Positions 34,838 through 44,345 of a stretch of DNA of 64,000 nucleotides are shown here, piece after piece; position 1 is the first letter of the stretch; every line of letters begins with the position of its first letter. Under the pieces are notes generated by a model. It saw only the letters and a list, made by a program, of their open reading frames with translations, had not been told where the DNA came from and searched no databases. Where the stretch lies: positions 1 through 64,000 of the forward strand of contig JBGCFP010000024.1 of the NCBI GenBank assembly GCA_045107005.1. Reading direction: 5' to 3'. The translations under genes and the position numbers were made by a program. This DNA comes from JBCCMA01 sp045107005 (GTDB lineage Bacteria > Pseudomonadota > Gammaproteobacteria > Steroidobacterales > JBCCMA01).

Positions 34838-35275
34838 CTAGCACTGCGTTTCATAGGTGGCAGAAATCAGCGACTCGAGTTTTTCTGCGCTCAGCGGCTT
34901 TTCGACGTACTCGGTCACAAAATCGTATTCCAGTGATTTCTGACGATCAGCGCCATTGCTTGATGAGGTTAGCATCACCACAACAAACTCTTGTTCCGGA
35001 TTTACCACGCCGTCGTCTTTCAGTTTTTGTAAGCCCGCGAGCATCTCAAAACCGTCCATCCCCGGCATGTTGATATCCAAAAAAATCAACGGGCGTGGTG
35101 GTATAGGACTAAAGCGCTTGGTAAATTCATCGCGATCGGCAAGCATGCCCAGACCTTCCGCCCCATCGCTGGCCTCCTCCACGCGCTCAACCAAGTCAGA
35201 GCGACTCAACACTCTGCCTGCGATATAGCGATCGATCTCACTATCATCAATTACAAACGTGCGTATTTTGTTCAC
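34838..35275 (-). CDS. Rcp1-like single-domain response regulator
   Basis: A 145-residue stand-alone receiver. The start is GTG 35275, forming a GTGA overlap with the kinase stop (35272), rather than the longer frame. Phosphoacceptor D is in IFLDINMPGMDGFE, the acidic pair is in FVIDDSEID, T/S in VMLTSSSNG and K in YVEKPLS. The FLDINMP form and the inserted loop before it place it with Rcp1-type phytochrome regulators. There is no output domain. It is the partner of the PAS kinase encoded immediately upstream. Confidence 0.9.
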   Translation of the reverse strand: MNKIRTFVIDDSEIDRYIAGRVLSRSDLVERVEEASDGAEGLGMLADRDEFTKRFSPIPPRPLIFLDINMPGMDGFEMLAGLQKLKDDGVVNPEQEFVVVMLTSSSNGADRQKSLEYDFVTEYVEKPLSAEKLESLISATYETQC

Positions 35276-36738
35276 AGTTGCTCTGCTTCGATATCCGTGA
35301 GCTCTATCGAAAAGGTTGTGCCGTTTGGACTGCTGCAAAACGAAATCTCGCCGCCAAGTTGATCGACGTGCGTTTTTACTAATGCGAGCCCCAACCCGTG
35401 GCCCGGCCGTTTATGATTGCCGAAGCGCTTAAAAACCTCAAACACATGCGCCTGGCGCTCGGCAGGAATCCCGATGCCGTTGTCCTCGACACTGACCACC
35501 ATGTTTCGCCCTATCCTGTTCGCCCCCACTTTAACAAATGGTTCAGACTTGTTGGAATCGGCATAGTGAATACCATTATAAACAAGGTTTTCAATAATTT
35601 GTCGAAATCGCGCAGGCTGTGTCCGGATCTTGACCGTGGTCTCAACATCGGTGGTGAGGGCCACACCGCGCTGCCCGGCCAACACCTGTGCCGTTTGATA
35701 AATGTCGGCCACGACCTCCGCGAGGCTGAGCTCCGCGTTGTTTTCCTGCGCGGTGCCGGCTCGCGCCACACCCAATATGCTCTCAATGAGCGACTTCAGT
35801 TTTCTCGTAAGTCTGCGCGCCATCACCGCACTGGACTGAGCCGAGTCAAGCTGTTGGTCCAGCAGATCGGCCTCGATGCAACCGAGCAGGCCCTCAACCG
35901 AGGCTAGCGGCGCTTTAAGATCGTGAGAGGCGCTGTAAGCAAACTGCGCCAGCTCTTTATTGAGCCGTTTCAGCTCCACATTCTTTCGCCGCATCAGTGC
36001 CGTTTGTTGTTGTCGCTCGGTGATATCAATCACCGTGGCCATGATCAGCGCGCCATCGGCGCTGTCAATTGGTGTCAGGCCAATTTCCAACGGAAACTCT
36101 GACCCATCCTTGCGTTGACCCATCAACGTCAGATCACGCCCCATCGCGCGTTTTGACGGCGCTGCAGAAAAATCGGAACGATGTCCCTGGTGCCGCGCCC
36201 GCAAAGCCTCCGGCAGCAAGGAATCGATGCCCGCCCCGACCAGTTCACCGAGCGCGTAACCAAAAATATCGTGTGCGTGGGTATTGGCCAGAACAATAGT
36301 CCCGTGGTCATCTGACATGATCATGGCGCTCGCCGCCGAATCGACGGCCAGACGCAGCATTTCCTCTGATTGTCGGCGCGAGGTTAAGTCGACTACCGAA
36401 GCGATGACGTAGGTTTTTTGATCCAGCTCGAAATGGCTCAGACCGATTTCCACCGGAACGTGGACGCCGGTTCGGGTGACACCGAACAAATCGCGACCTG
36501 CCCCCATTTCCCGATTTTGCGGAACGCGTAAATATCCGGCGCGCAGCGCCGTGTGCTTTTCCCGACCATGCGCTGGCACCAGTTGCTCTATTCCCTGTCC
36601 GAGCAACATCCCGCGCTCATACTCAAACAGGTTATCCAGTGCATTGTTTGTAAAAACAATATGGCCGCCGTCATCCGCAATAAGCATTGCGCTGGGCGCC
36701 GCATCAAAAGCAAGCGAAAACTGCTCGAAGACTTTCAC
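35272..36738 (-). CDS. PAS-PAS histidine kinase
   Basis: A 488-residue soluble kinase: PAS domain 1 (about residues 5-125), PAS domain 2 (about 130-245), a short coil, HisKA with the H-box SASHDLKAPLASVEG (about 280-294), then HATPase with N-box ENLVYNGIHYAD, G1 VEDNGIGIP and G2 HGLGLALV. No TM segments are visible, so it is cytosolic. The single-domain regulator overlaps its end. The signal is unknown; tandem PAS without obvious cofactor motifs suggests redox or ligand sensing. Similar H-box sequences occur in two other kinases in the window. Confidence 0.92.
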   Translation of the reverse strand: MKVFEQFSLAFDAAPSAMLIADDGGHIVFTNNALDNLFEYERGMLLGQGIEQLVPAHGREKHTALRAGYLRVPQNREMGAGRDLFGVTRTGVHVPVEIGLSHFELDQKTYVIASVVDLTSRRQSEEMLRLAVDSAASAMIMSDDHGTIVLANTHAHDIFGYALGELVGAGIDSLLPEALRARHQGHRSDFSAAPSKRAMGRDLTLMGQRKDGSEFPLEIGLTPIDSADGALIMATVIDITERQQQTALMRRKNVELKRLNKELAQFAYSASHDLKAPLASVEGLLGCIEADLLDQQLDSAQSSAVMARRLTRKLKSLIESILGVARAGTAQENNAELSLAEVVADIYQTAQVLAGQRGVALTTDVETTVKIRTQPARFRQIIENLVYNGIHYADSNKSEPFVKVGANRIGRNMVVSVEDNGIGIPAERQAHVFEVFKRFGNHKRPGHGLGLALVKTHVDQLGGEISFCSSPNGTTFSIELTDIEAEQL

Positions 36739-37108
36739 GACACTCGTGTATCCGTACTACGTAAAAACCGATTCCGATTTTACGCTTTATCGACCGATTG
36801 CTGAAATCCATTAATCGGAGGACGGGCAAAAAACCTATTTCGGCGCCGCCAGACAGCAACCGAACCAATGTCGCCTGCGCAAAATTGACAAACGGTCCTG
36901 ATCCGCCATTGAACTCCCGGGCGTTTGCGGGCGTCACGAGCAGGCACGAGCGACTCTTTTGCCTCCCGTGACAGCCGACAGACTTTCCGGGCAATGTTCA
37001 CCGCCGAGTCGTCTTTCCACTTAATCCGGATAATCAATTTTTAGTGTAAATTTGCTGCGCTTTCTGAGGGCTTGCGTTTTGGTCTCCTCACCCTCCAAAG
37101 ACACAACC
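36739..37108. other. Non-coding interval between the PAS kinase and heme oxygenase genes
   Basis: No gene is supported. It contains the promoter side of the minus-strand kinase gene and the trailing end of the bphO operon; no clear terminator hairpin was found. Confidence 0.35.
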
Positions 37109-37720
37109 CTAGCGACGCGGCACAGCGCTGTCCCACGCCGCGCGATAGTAAGCGTAACCGCCCATCGCGCCGCGCGTTACGCCGTCCAGATCCTCGGTGC
37201 CGACGGATTGCACCAGCTCGAGCGTGCGTGGCCAGCGCTGCGACACGCTGGTTGCGCTCACTTGCATAAACGCTGTCGCTGACCAGCTCTGAAAGTCGGC
37301 ATTCTCGCTCAAGGCACGCAGCATCTGACCGGTACCGTGGCACGCACCTTCAACGACGTAGATCAATCCCACCGCGACGGCCAAGCCCCCGAGTGGCACG
37401 TCAGGCAGTTTCATTTGCAGCATTGCAGAAGCGCTCGCGCCCAGCTGCGTCAGATCGGCTTGCAGCGCAGGCAATCGCTCACACGCCGGCCAGTCCAGCA
37501 AACGCAGGGCGCCACACGACGCGGCAGCTGCCGTGTGTGTAGCGACCAACTGATGCAAGGCGTAATGGGCGCGCAGCATTTGTACGTAACGGTCGTGTTC
37601 GAGCTTACCCTCAAGAATGCGCTGGCCGTCCACGTGCTGATCAAGATCCGCATGCAACGCGTTAGTTGCTGCGCGCAAGTCCGTGAGAACCTGGCGCGAA
37701 GCGGCATCACGCTTAGGCAT
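37109..37720 (-). CDS. bphO: Bacterial heme oxygenase (BphO), bilin supply for the phytochrome
   Basis: A 203-residue heme oxygenase. The proximal histidine is in NALHADLDQHV (about residues 21-31) and the distal-helix region is GLIYVVEGACHGTGQML. The ATG at 37720 overlaps the response-regulator stop by 8 bp. It opens heme to biliverdin, the chromophore of the bacteriophytochrome encoded two genes upstream in the same operon. Its length fits the family. Confidence 0.9.
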   Translation of the reverse strand: MPKRDAASRQVLTDLRAATNALHADLDQHVDGQRILEGKLEHDRYVQMLRAHYALHQLVATHTAAAASCGALRLLDWPACERLPALQADLTQLGASASAMLQMKLPDVPLGGLAVAVGLIYVVEGACHGTGQMLRALSENADFQSWSATAFMQVSATSVSQRWPRTLELVQSVGTEDLDGVTRGAMGGYAYYRAAWDSAVPRR

Positions 37721-38132
37721 CGCCAGCCACAAAGCGCGCCACCATATCGCGCATGATCTGCGCCGTCAGCGGCTTGTTGACGAAATCAGCGACATGCGCA
37801 TTTCGTTGCGCACGTTCCCTATCTTCGGGATGCGGCGAGGTCGTCAGCATCACGATCACCGCACTTGCCTGCACGGTTTCAGGCAATTCGGCGTAAACGC
37901 TCAGAAATTCCCAGCCGGTCATCCGCGGCATATTAATGTCGAGAAAAATCAGATCAGGCCCGCGACTGCGGCTTCCGATGCTCTGCAGAAAGCCAATCGC
38001 CTCTTCGCCGTCGGTGGCAACGGTCACCATCGCATCAAGGCCCGATTTCTTGATCGCGCGCTGATGAAAAAAGTTGTCGTCAGGACTGTCGTCGACGAGC
38101 AAGATATGGGTTGGTCTTTCCTGATCACTCAT
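37713..38132 (-). CDS. Rcp1-like response regulator of the bacteriophytochrome
   Basis: A 139-residue single-domain receiver: acidic pair in LLVDDSPDD, phosphoacceptor D in IFLDINMPRMTGWE, T in MLTTSPHP and K in FVNKPLT. It is encoded between the phytochrome kinase (ATGA overlap) and heme oxygenase (8-bp overlap). As in cyanobacterial Cph1-Rcp1 pairs, it probably receives phosphate from the phytochrome and acts by protein interaction, having no DNA-binding domain. Confidence 0.93.
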   Translation of the reverse strand: MSDQERPTHILLVDDSPDDNFFHQRAIKKSGLDAMVTVATDGEEAIGFLQSIGSRSRGPDLIFLDINMPRMTGWEFLSVYAELPETVQASAVIVMLTTSPHPEDRERAQRNAHVADFVNKPLTAQIMRDMVARFVAGDA

Positions 38133-40342
38133 TTTACTAACTGCGCCTCGTGGAAGCGGCAGCGAAAAACACTCCCACCGCCAAGCTTGGACTCTACGCT
38201 GATGGTTCCGCCAAGGATACTGACAGCCCGCTTGGTAATCGCAAGACCGATCCCCGTGCCTTTGAAACGGTTGCGGTCGTGCAACCGGGCGAACATCGTG
38301 AAAATGCGCTCGTGGTGCTCAGGCTCAATACCAATCCCGTTGTCAGCCACACACAATTCAAACGCGCGCTTGTGATGGCGAATCGACACGTCGACCTGCG
38401 GCTTTACACCGTCGTCCACATACTTGATCGCATTATTAATCAGGTTTTGCAAAATAGAGCGCAGGTGACGCGGGTCGCCTGACATAATCGGCATGTCCGA
38501 CCAGGTCAGTTCACCACTCGTGCGTGCCAGCGCGTCGGCGTAGTCGGTGTGGATGTTCTGCAGGAGCTGGTCCAGATCCACTTCTTCCCATTCGGCATCG
38601 CGCCCAAGCTGCGCGTACTCGAGCATGTCACCCACCAGATCGCGCATGCGCACGATGGCGCGCGTCGCGCCTTCGATGTACATGTTGAATTCGTCATTGC
38701 CCAACTCTTCGAGCTCTTCTTGCAAAATCTCGAGATAGTTGAGCTGCGTGCGCAGCGGCTCCTGCAGATCGTGGGACGCCGCAAAAGTAAGCTGCATAAA
38801 CTCATCGTTCGCGCGCTTGACCAGTGCGGCATTGTGCTTGAGCTCCAGCTTCAGAATGCTTTGACGCAGTTGCTCCGCCATACGCAGGGTCCAAGCTTCC
38901 CACGGCGGGCTGCGATCAATGACTTCCTGCTCCCACTTAGCGAACGATTGTCGCGGACTTACGCGTGTCTTGCCCTCTGGCGACACGCTGCTGACCATCT
39001 GCGGCGCACGCGGATCGCCAGCCCAGCGAATCTGCTGACGCTGAGGCGCGCGAAACCACAGCACGAACGTCTCGGTTATTTCGGATACGCGGATAGCCAA
39101 TACGCCGCCGCGATATTCGTCGAGCAGCGCACCCTCCGAGGTCTCACTGACAATATCGTCGGTGGAAAACAGGTTGCCCGCCTCGCTGGTAACCAGCCAG
39201 TCACGCAGCGCGAGCAAGGCCTCATTCGACGGCGTGGTACCGCTTTTGAAGGCAACATTCGACGCCGATACGACCGCCGCGCCGTCGCTCGGGCACAGCG
39301 CCTGCAGCGGCGCCTGAGCACGCATCACCCGGAGCTGAAACTGGTCTTCAATGCGCAGTTCGTCCAGAAACCCGGCAGCGGTTGCGCGTGATGTGTGCTC
39401 CGCTTGTTCCAGGTCGGCCTGCTCGATCTCCAACAAACGCTGGGCAAACGACGACGACAGCATCTCGGCGTCCAGTCGCGCGGTAAACTGGGGATTGATG
39501 GCGCTGTAGTGATGCAGGGCAAACAACCCCCACAGCTTGCCGTGCACAATGATGGCAATGGTCATCGTCGCCCGTACACCCATGTTCATCAGATATTCAA
39601 TGTGAATCGCCGACGCGGCGCGCAGCTGGCAGCGGCTCAGATCAAGATGCCCTTGCTGGCGAGGGGTGAAGCGCACGGCGCGGTTGGCCAGCTCGATATC
39701 CGGAATGGCCCGTGAGCGGGTCAGCAGGAAAATATCGCGTGCCGGTTTCGGAATGTCGGTGGCCGGATAATGCAGCCCGAGGAACGGTTCCAGATCGTCG
39801 CGCTTGGCTTCTCCAACAACGAAACCGTGGTTATCGGTGTCAAACTGGTACACCATCACGCGGTCAAAACCAAAGCAATCGCGGAAAAACTCGGCGCCCA
39901 ACTGAAACAACGCATCCAGATCAGTGATCACACGCAGTGTTTCCAGATAGCGGGATTTCTGATCCGGGGAGACAACGATCGTGTCGCCGAGCTCTTGCTC
40001 CAGAAACAAAACCCCGTTGTGGCGGTGGCAAATCACCGAGCGGTTCTTGCCCTTCGCGTTGATCGAGCCTGCCGTCACGTTCATGTTGACGCCACCTTCT
40101 TGCAGCGCCTGGATTTGCGCGCGAGACTCTTGGGGCAACGCCGTCAGTCCCTGTTCGTCAAGTTCCTTTTCCTCGCAGCCGAACGCTTGTGCTGCGCCAT
40201 CGGAGATGGCCAGCAGCGCACCGTCTTCATCATCGCCAAAGGCGAGCAGGTGCCCGGTGCCTTCAACCCATTCGGGTCGATGTATCGGTTCGCGGTGACA
40301 ATTGTCGAGCGTCAGCTCGAAATCAGAGTAGTGATTGCTCAT
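38129..40342 (-). CDS. bphP: Bacteriophytochrome histidine kinase
   Basis: A 737-residue PAS-GAF-PHY-HisKA-HATPase photoreceptor from ATG 40342 (the frame extends further upstream without support). The biliverdin-binding cysteine is C15 in LDNCHREPIHRP, the GAF motif PATDIP carries the conserved aspartate (HYPATDIPKPARDIF), and the PHY domain follows at about 320-490 with PRQSFAKWEQEV near its end. The kinase has H-box AASHDLQEPLRTQ and G1/G2 boxes VADNGIGIE and GTGIGLAI. It senses red/far-red light and passes phosphate to the adjacent receiver. The operon order bphP-rcp-bphO gives a self-contained light sensor. Confidence 0.95.
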   Translation of the reverse strand: MSNHYSDFELTLDNCHREPIHRPEWVEGTGHLLAFGDDEDGALLAISDGAAQAFGCEEKELDEQGLTALPQESRAQIQALQEGGVNMNVTAGSINAKGKNRSVICHRHNGVLFLEQELGDTIVVSPDQKSRYLETLRVITDLDALFQLGAEFFRDCFGFDRVMVYQFDTDNHGFVVGEAKRDDLEPFLGLHYPATDIPKPARDIFLLTRSRAIPDIELANRAVRFTPRQQGHLDLSRCQLRAASAIHIEYLMNMGVRATMTIAIIVHGKLWGLFALHHYSAINPQFTARLDAEMLSSSFAQRLLEIEQADLEQAEHTSRATAAGFLDELRIEDQFQLRVMRAQAPLQALCPSDGAAVVSASNVAFKSGTTPSNEALLALRDWLVTSEAGNLFSTDDIVSETSEGALLDEYRGGVLAIRVSEITETFVLWFRAPQRQQIRWAGDPRAPQMVSSVSPEGKTRVSPRQSFAKWEQEVIDRSPPWEAWTLRMAEQLRQSILKLELKHNAALVKRANDEFMQLTFAASHDLQEPLRTQLNYLEILQEELEELGNDEFNMYIEGATRAIVRMRDLVGDMLEYAQLGRDAEWEEVDLDQLLQNIHTDYADALARTSGELTWSDMPIMSGDPRHLRSILQNLINNAIKYVDDGVKPQVDVSIRHHKRAFELCVADNGIGIEPEHHERIFTMFARLHDRNRFKGTGIGLAITKRAVSILGGTISVESKLGGGSVFRCRFHEAQLVK

Positions 40343-40620
40343 CCGTGGGCTACCCAACGATCGGATCACGATAGTGACATGTGTCCACCGCCTTGGAAAG
40401 CGGTATCGGGATGCAAGTTGACGCTGCTTCCACCCAACGCTGACATAGCGCGCGCACTCGCTGGGCGCTGCGCGAGCTGCGAACCGCTGTCCGTCGCATA
40501 CGCTGTTCGTGCTGCTCAAGCCCGGCGTGACGAAGAATTGCGCCCGTAGAAGCCTATGGGCCAAACCCCTGAGTGCAGTTATTTAGGTGACCCGACAGCG
40601 AGAAAACGCCGTCCGGGTGC

Positions 40621-41538
40621 CTATTGGATCGAGGCGTCGTCGACGGCGGGCTTGATGATCAAGGTGTCGGCGGAAAGCTGATCGAGAACTTTTTCTGCGG
40701 TATTGCCGATCAATAGATTGCGCAACGCGGAACGGGACACGGCGCCCATCACCACCAGGTCGGCTTTCTGAGCGTTGGCGTGCCTGACAATTTCCTGCGC
40801 CGGCACACCCGGAATTACGCAAATTTCGTGAGCATCACAATCGAGCTCTTCTACCATGCTCGTCAGGCGCGCGCGATGGTTGGCCACGATCTGTTCACTC
40901 ACGAGAGGCGTATCCGCCACCGGTGCGGCAACAATATTGGATGTCACAGCGATCGGTACAGCGACATTCAATACGCACAACGACGCGTTGTGACGCACGG
41001 AAATCTCTGCCGCATGGTGCAAAATTCGATGGTCGAGTTCGGCGGGCTTGTCGTCTGCGTGCAGCGGGTCTACCGCGGCAAGGATTTGATTGTACTGGTG
41101 GCGGCACTCAGGCCGCGACAGCAGCAGCGGCACTGGACAGTGGCGGATCAGTTGCCAGTCATCATTGGCGCGCGACAGGGGTCGCCAACGACTGGGTCGG
41201 TCGCTCTCAACAACTAGCATGCTCGCCTTTTGCGCGTTTACAAAATGGATCAGCGATTGCCAGCCGTTTTCGGCCCACACCACGTCGCACGATACATCGT
41301 GCTCCCGCAAGGTCTCCGCCAATATCGCGAGCTGTTCCTTGCGGCTCGACACAATGAGGTCTCGTGCTTCAGCAACCAACTGATGCGCCGGGTTGCCGGG
41401 CTCCTCTACCAACCGGGTGTGAAACACATGGTGAAACAACGCGACCCGATCGCCCTTCTCAAGCAGCGCAAGTGCGGCGGCTACACTGGAGGGCTGCGAT
41501 TCGGTTGGATCAGCAATGTCGATCACATAGGTTTTCAA
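40621..41538 (-). CDS. Tandem universal stress protein (UspE-like)
   Basis: A 305-residue protein from TTG 41538, which has GGGGAG five bases upstream and gives UspE-like length; a longer frame to 41631 would overlap the fixL promoter. It has two Usp domains: the first (about 1-150) is diverged, and the second ends in VVMGAVSRSALRNLLIGNTAEKVL, the ATP-binding G-2x-G-9x-G(S/T)-type region. It is divergent from fixL by 131 bp. UspE-like proteins are often oxygen-responsive, matching the neighbouring FixLJ and cbb3 genes. Confidence 0.82.
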   Translation of the reverse strand: MKTYVIDIADPTESQPSSVAAALALLEKGDRVALFHHVFHTRLVEEPGNPAHQLVAEARDLIVSSRKEQLAILAETLREHDVSCDVVWAENGWQSLIHFVNAQKASMLVVESDRPSRWRPLSRANDDWQLIRHCPVPLLLSRPECRHQYNQILAAVDPLHADDKPAELDHRILHHAAEISVRHNASLCVLNVAVPIAVTSNIVAAPVADTPLVSEQIVANHRARLTSMVEELDCDAHEICVIPGVPAQEIVRHANAQKADLVVMGAVSRSALRNLLIGNTAEKVLDQLSADTLIIKPAVDDASIQ

Positions 41539-41669
41539 TCGCGCTCCCCGTGCGGAAATGGCATTGGCGTTCTCACTGGCAAAAGGTACTCTGTGAGCGC
41601 GTTGAGCACAGCGCGGAATATCCGCCGCCAACCCTCGGTAAATACCTAGATGAGTAAACGGCCAGATCC

Positions 41670-42839
41670 ATGAGCGACCGTCAGGAGATCATTGAGAGCG
41701 CCAGCGACAAGCTGCTGGAGGCTCTATTGGGGGCTGCCGTTGACGGGATCGTAGTGATCGATGAGAAGGCCCGGATTCTGTCCTTTAGCGCCGGTGCGCA
41801 GAAAATGTTCGGCTTGCCAACCGAACTGGTGATCGGAAAAAACGTCACGGTACTGATGCCTGAGCCCTATCACGGCGAACACGACGGCTACATGGATCGC
41901 TATCTTGACACTGGTCAGGCGCGCATCATCGGAATCGGACGTGAGGTGAAGGCCAGACACAGCGACGGCACGGTGTTTCCCATCGATTTGTCCGTCGGCG
42001 AGGCGCCCATGGGCGATCACTCGCTGTTCGTGGGCGTCATGCGCGACTTGCGCCGTCGGACGAGCCTTGAGAACGAGCTAAAAAGTGAACGTGCCCACGG
42101 GCGTCAGCTTGAGCGCTCGCTGGAGCACGTGCATCGTGTGTCGACGCTGGGCGAGATGACCGCAGGCATTGCCCACGAGATCAATCAACCACTGGCGGCA
42201 ATCGCCACTTACGCCGACGCGGCTAAGCGCCTGACGGCGCAAGACGTCCCGCAGGTCGAGAAAATCGCCTACGCGCTGAGTAGTATTGCGCAGCAAGCCA
42301 GACGCGCCGGTGATGTCGTGCAGCGCATGCGCGACCTGGCCCAACAGACCGAAACGCCGCGCACGCTGCGCTGCGTTAACGACGTGCTGCGAGATCTGCT
42401 GGTCCTCATGGAAACGGAGGGGCGCGACAGTGACGCGCCGATCACCCTGGAACTGGAAAGCGGTTTGCCGGCGGTGAAGATTGATCCGGTGCAAATCCAG
42501 CAGGTCGTGATCAATTTGGTACGCAATGGCCTCGAGGCGATGATTCTGCGTTCGCAAGCCGCGAAAGGCATTCGAATTGAGAGTCATGCGCGTGGCGACA
42601 GCGTTGAAGTGGTCGTGGTCGATCATGGTGAAGGCGTGCCGCTGGATAAAATGGACAGTATATTTTTGCCGTTCGAGACATCGAAGCCTCAGGGCATGGG
42701 CATTGGTTTGTCCATTTGCAGTACGATAGTACAGCGCCACGGCGGCCAGCTTAGTTGTGAGCCCAACCCGGACGGTGGCTCTCGTTTCCGGTTTACGTTA
42801 CCTGCTGCGGAGGATACTGCGGGTGGAAATGAAAAATAG
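41670..42839 (+). CDS. fixL: FixL-like oxygen-sensing histidine kinase
   Basis: A 389-residue soluble kinase with one PAS domain (about residues 18-130). The PAS contains PYHGEHDGYMDRYL and RIIGIGREV, corresponding to the proximal heme histidine (HDxY) and regulatory arginine (IIGIGR) of rhizobial FixL, so heme binding is predicted. Then come HisKA (GEMTAGIAHEINQPLAA) and HATPase (NLVRNGLEA; DHGEGVP; GMGIGLSI). It overlaps fixJ by 11 bp. In FixL, oxygen bound to heme turns the kinase off, so low oxygen would activate FixJ. Confidence 0.93.
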   Translation: MSDRQEIIESASDKLLEALLGAAVDGIVVIDEKARILSFSAGAQKMFGLPTELVIGKNVTVLMPEPYHGEHDGYMDRYLDTGQARIIGIGREVKARHSDGTVFPIDLSVGEAPMGDHSLFVGVMRDLRRRTSLENELKSERAHGRQLERSLEHVHRVSTLGEMTAGIAHEINQPLAAIATYADAAKRLTAQDVPQVEKIAYALSSIAQQARRAGDVVQRMRDLAQQTETPRTLRCVNDVLRDLLVLMETEGRDSDAPITLELESGLPAVKIDPVQIQQVVINLVRNGLEAMILRSQAAKGIRIESHARGDSVEVVVVDHGEGVPLDKMDSIFLPFETSKPQGMGIGLSICSTIVQRHGGQLSCEPNPDGGSRFRFTLPAAEDTAGGNEK

Positions 42840-43461
42840 CAGTGAGACGAACGGACAACGCATCTATATCGTGGATGACGATACGGCGGTCCGTGACAGT
42901 CTTGGATTTTTGCTGGACTCCGTCGGTCTTGATGCGAGCAGCTTTGCATCCGCGGCCGCATTTCTCGAGGCTTACGACAACTCGCACGGTGTGCTGGTAC
43001 TCGATGTCCGCATGCCCTCCATGAGCGGGCTGGAGTTACAGGCGTTACTGGCCGAACGCGGCTGCACGAAACTCAAAATCATATTTATCTCCGGCCACGG
43101 CGACATCGAAATGGCCGTTGAAGCGCTCAAGCGCGGCGCTACCGATTTTCTGGCCAAGCCGTTTAGAGATCAGGATTTACTCGATCGTATACATCAGGCG
43201 ATAGACGGTAATCGGGCCCAATTGGAGAAAACCGCGTCCGCTGCTCACACTCGCGAACGTCTGGAGTCCCTCACGCCACGCGAGCGCGATGTGCTGGAGA
43301 TGGTCGCTGACGGCAAAGCCAACAAGGTAGTGGCCATGGATTTGGATATCTCGCAGCGAACGGTTGAGATCCACCGCGCGCACGTGATGGAAAAAATGCA
43401 GGTTGCATCACTGGCGCAACTGATTCGCCAGCTGCATCGTGTGAATTACTTCAACGACTAA
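42829..43461 (+). CDS. fixJ: FixJ-like response regulator
   Basis: A 210-residue regulator from ATG 42829 (GGTGGAA upstream), overlapping the end of fixL. Receiver domain (about 10-125) with acidic pair IVDDD, phospho-D in VLDVRMPSMSG and K in FLAKPF; LuxR-type HTH (about 145-205) with LTPRERDVLEMVADGKANK and QRTVEIHRAHVMEKM. It should activate oxygen-limitation genes; the cbb3 operon encoded close by is the obvious candidate target. Confidence 0.95.
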   Translation: MKNSSETNGQRIYIVDDDTAVRDSLGFLLDSVGLDASSFASAAAFLEAYDNSHGVLVLDVRMPSMSGLELQALLAERGCTKLKIIFISGHGDIEMAVEALKRGATDFLAKPFRDQDLLDRIHQAIDGNRAQLEKTASAAHTRERLESLTPRERDVLEMVADGKANKVVAMDLDISQRTVEIHRAHVMEKMQVASLAQLIRQLHRVNYFND

Positions 43462-43467
43462 AAAACG

Positions 43468-44190
43468 CTAGTGATGATGCATGTGTTGATGGGGCGCGTG
43501 GGTGCCGTCATCCTGCTCGCCCAAGGTGGCGTAAAGTGGCATCGCGGCCATCCAGATACCGGCCAGAATCATACCCAGCCCAAGCGCGCGGCGTGATTTT
43601 AGACTGCGCAGCAGGCGCAACCGGGAACCGGCCAGTGACAAACCCAGCAGCGCGGGCAAGGTGCCCAGACCGAACGCCAGCATGACGCCCGCACCGCTAC
43701 TGGCGCTGCCGGAGACGGCGGCAACGGCCAGCATGCTGTACACCATTCCGCACGGCAGCCAGCCCCACAGCAGACCCATGGCGAACAGATCTACGCTACG
43801 TCCGGCCGGATTCAGGTGGCGGGTTAACGGAGCCAGACGCGCCCAAATACGGGTGCCAAAGCGTTCGAACGCCGAGGCGCCGCCGCGTCGACGCAGAAGC
43901 TGCAGGCCGATCAGCAGCATGACGGCGCCCAAAGCAACGCGTAAAACGACTGACCAACGTGCGATACCAGCAGCATCGCCGAGTGCGAAGCCGAGGTAAC
44001 CAAACGCGGCACCGATAAAGCTGTAGCTGGCAAGCCGACCCGCGTTGTAGGCCAGTGCGCGGCGTCCGGTGGCGTTTTTACCGGGCGCCGCTGCAAGCGC
44101 CGTCATTGGACCGCACATCCCGAGACAGTGGCCGCTGGCCATGAAGCCAGCTAGCAGGGCGGCCGAGAATGTCATCGTCTGCATCATCAT
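43468..44190 (-). CDS. TauE/SafE-like membrane protein of the cco cluster
   Basis: A 240-residue, six-TM protein: GFMASGHCLGMCGPMTALA in TM1 (Cys/His-containing) and GLLWGWLPCGMVYSML in TM4, the signature of the sulfite-exporter-TauE/SafE-like proteins found at the end of ccoGHIS clusters. The C-terminus is His-rich (HAPHQHMHHH), suggesting metal binding. The first ATG overlaps the ccoS stop by 4 bp. Probably a copper or heme-related assembly factor for cbb3 oxidase (inference from context and His tail). Confidence 0.82.
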   Translation of the reverse strand: MMMQTMTFSAALLAGFMASGHCLGMCGPMTALAAAPGKNATGRRALAYNAGRLASYSFIGAAFGYLGFALGDAAGIARWSVVLRVALGAVMLLIGLQLLRRRGGASAFERFGTRIWARLAPLTRHLNPAGRSVDLFAMGLLWGWLPCGMVYSMLAVAAVSGSASSGAGVMLAFGLGTLPALLGLSLAGSRLRLLRSLKSRRALGLGMILAGIWMAAMPLYATLGEQDDGTHAPHQHMHHH

Positions 44191-44345
44191 GGACGTGATG
44201 ACTCCTCTTGGTCATCCAGCAGGACGCGCCATCCGGCCGAATCGAGATCTTCAAACTGACGGTTGCGCACCATCCAGAAGAAGCCCCACACCGCCAGCGC
44301 GAATAAAGACAAACTCAACGGAATCAAGACGAACAAAATTTTCAT
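44187..44345 (-). CDS. ccoS: cbb3 oxidase maturation protein CcoS
   Basis: A 52-residue protein: MKILFVLIPLSLSLFALAVWGFF TM segment (about residues 2-24), then the family signature RNRQFEDLDSAGWRVLLDD. It overlaps ccoI at its start and the TauE/SafE-like gene at its end (ATGA). CcoS is needed for cofactor insertion into CcoN. Confidence 0.93.
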   Translation of the reverse strand: MKILFVLIPLSLSLFALAVWGFFWMVRNRQFEDLDSAGWRVLLDDQEESSRP

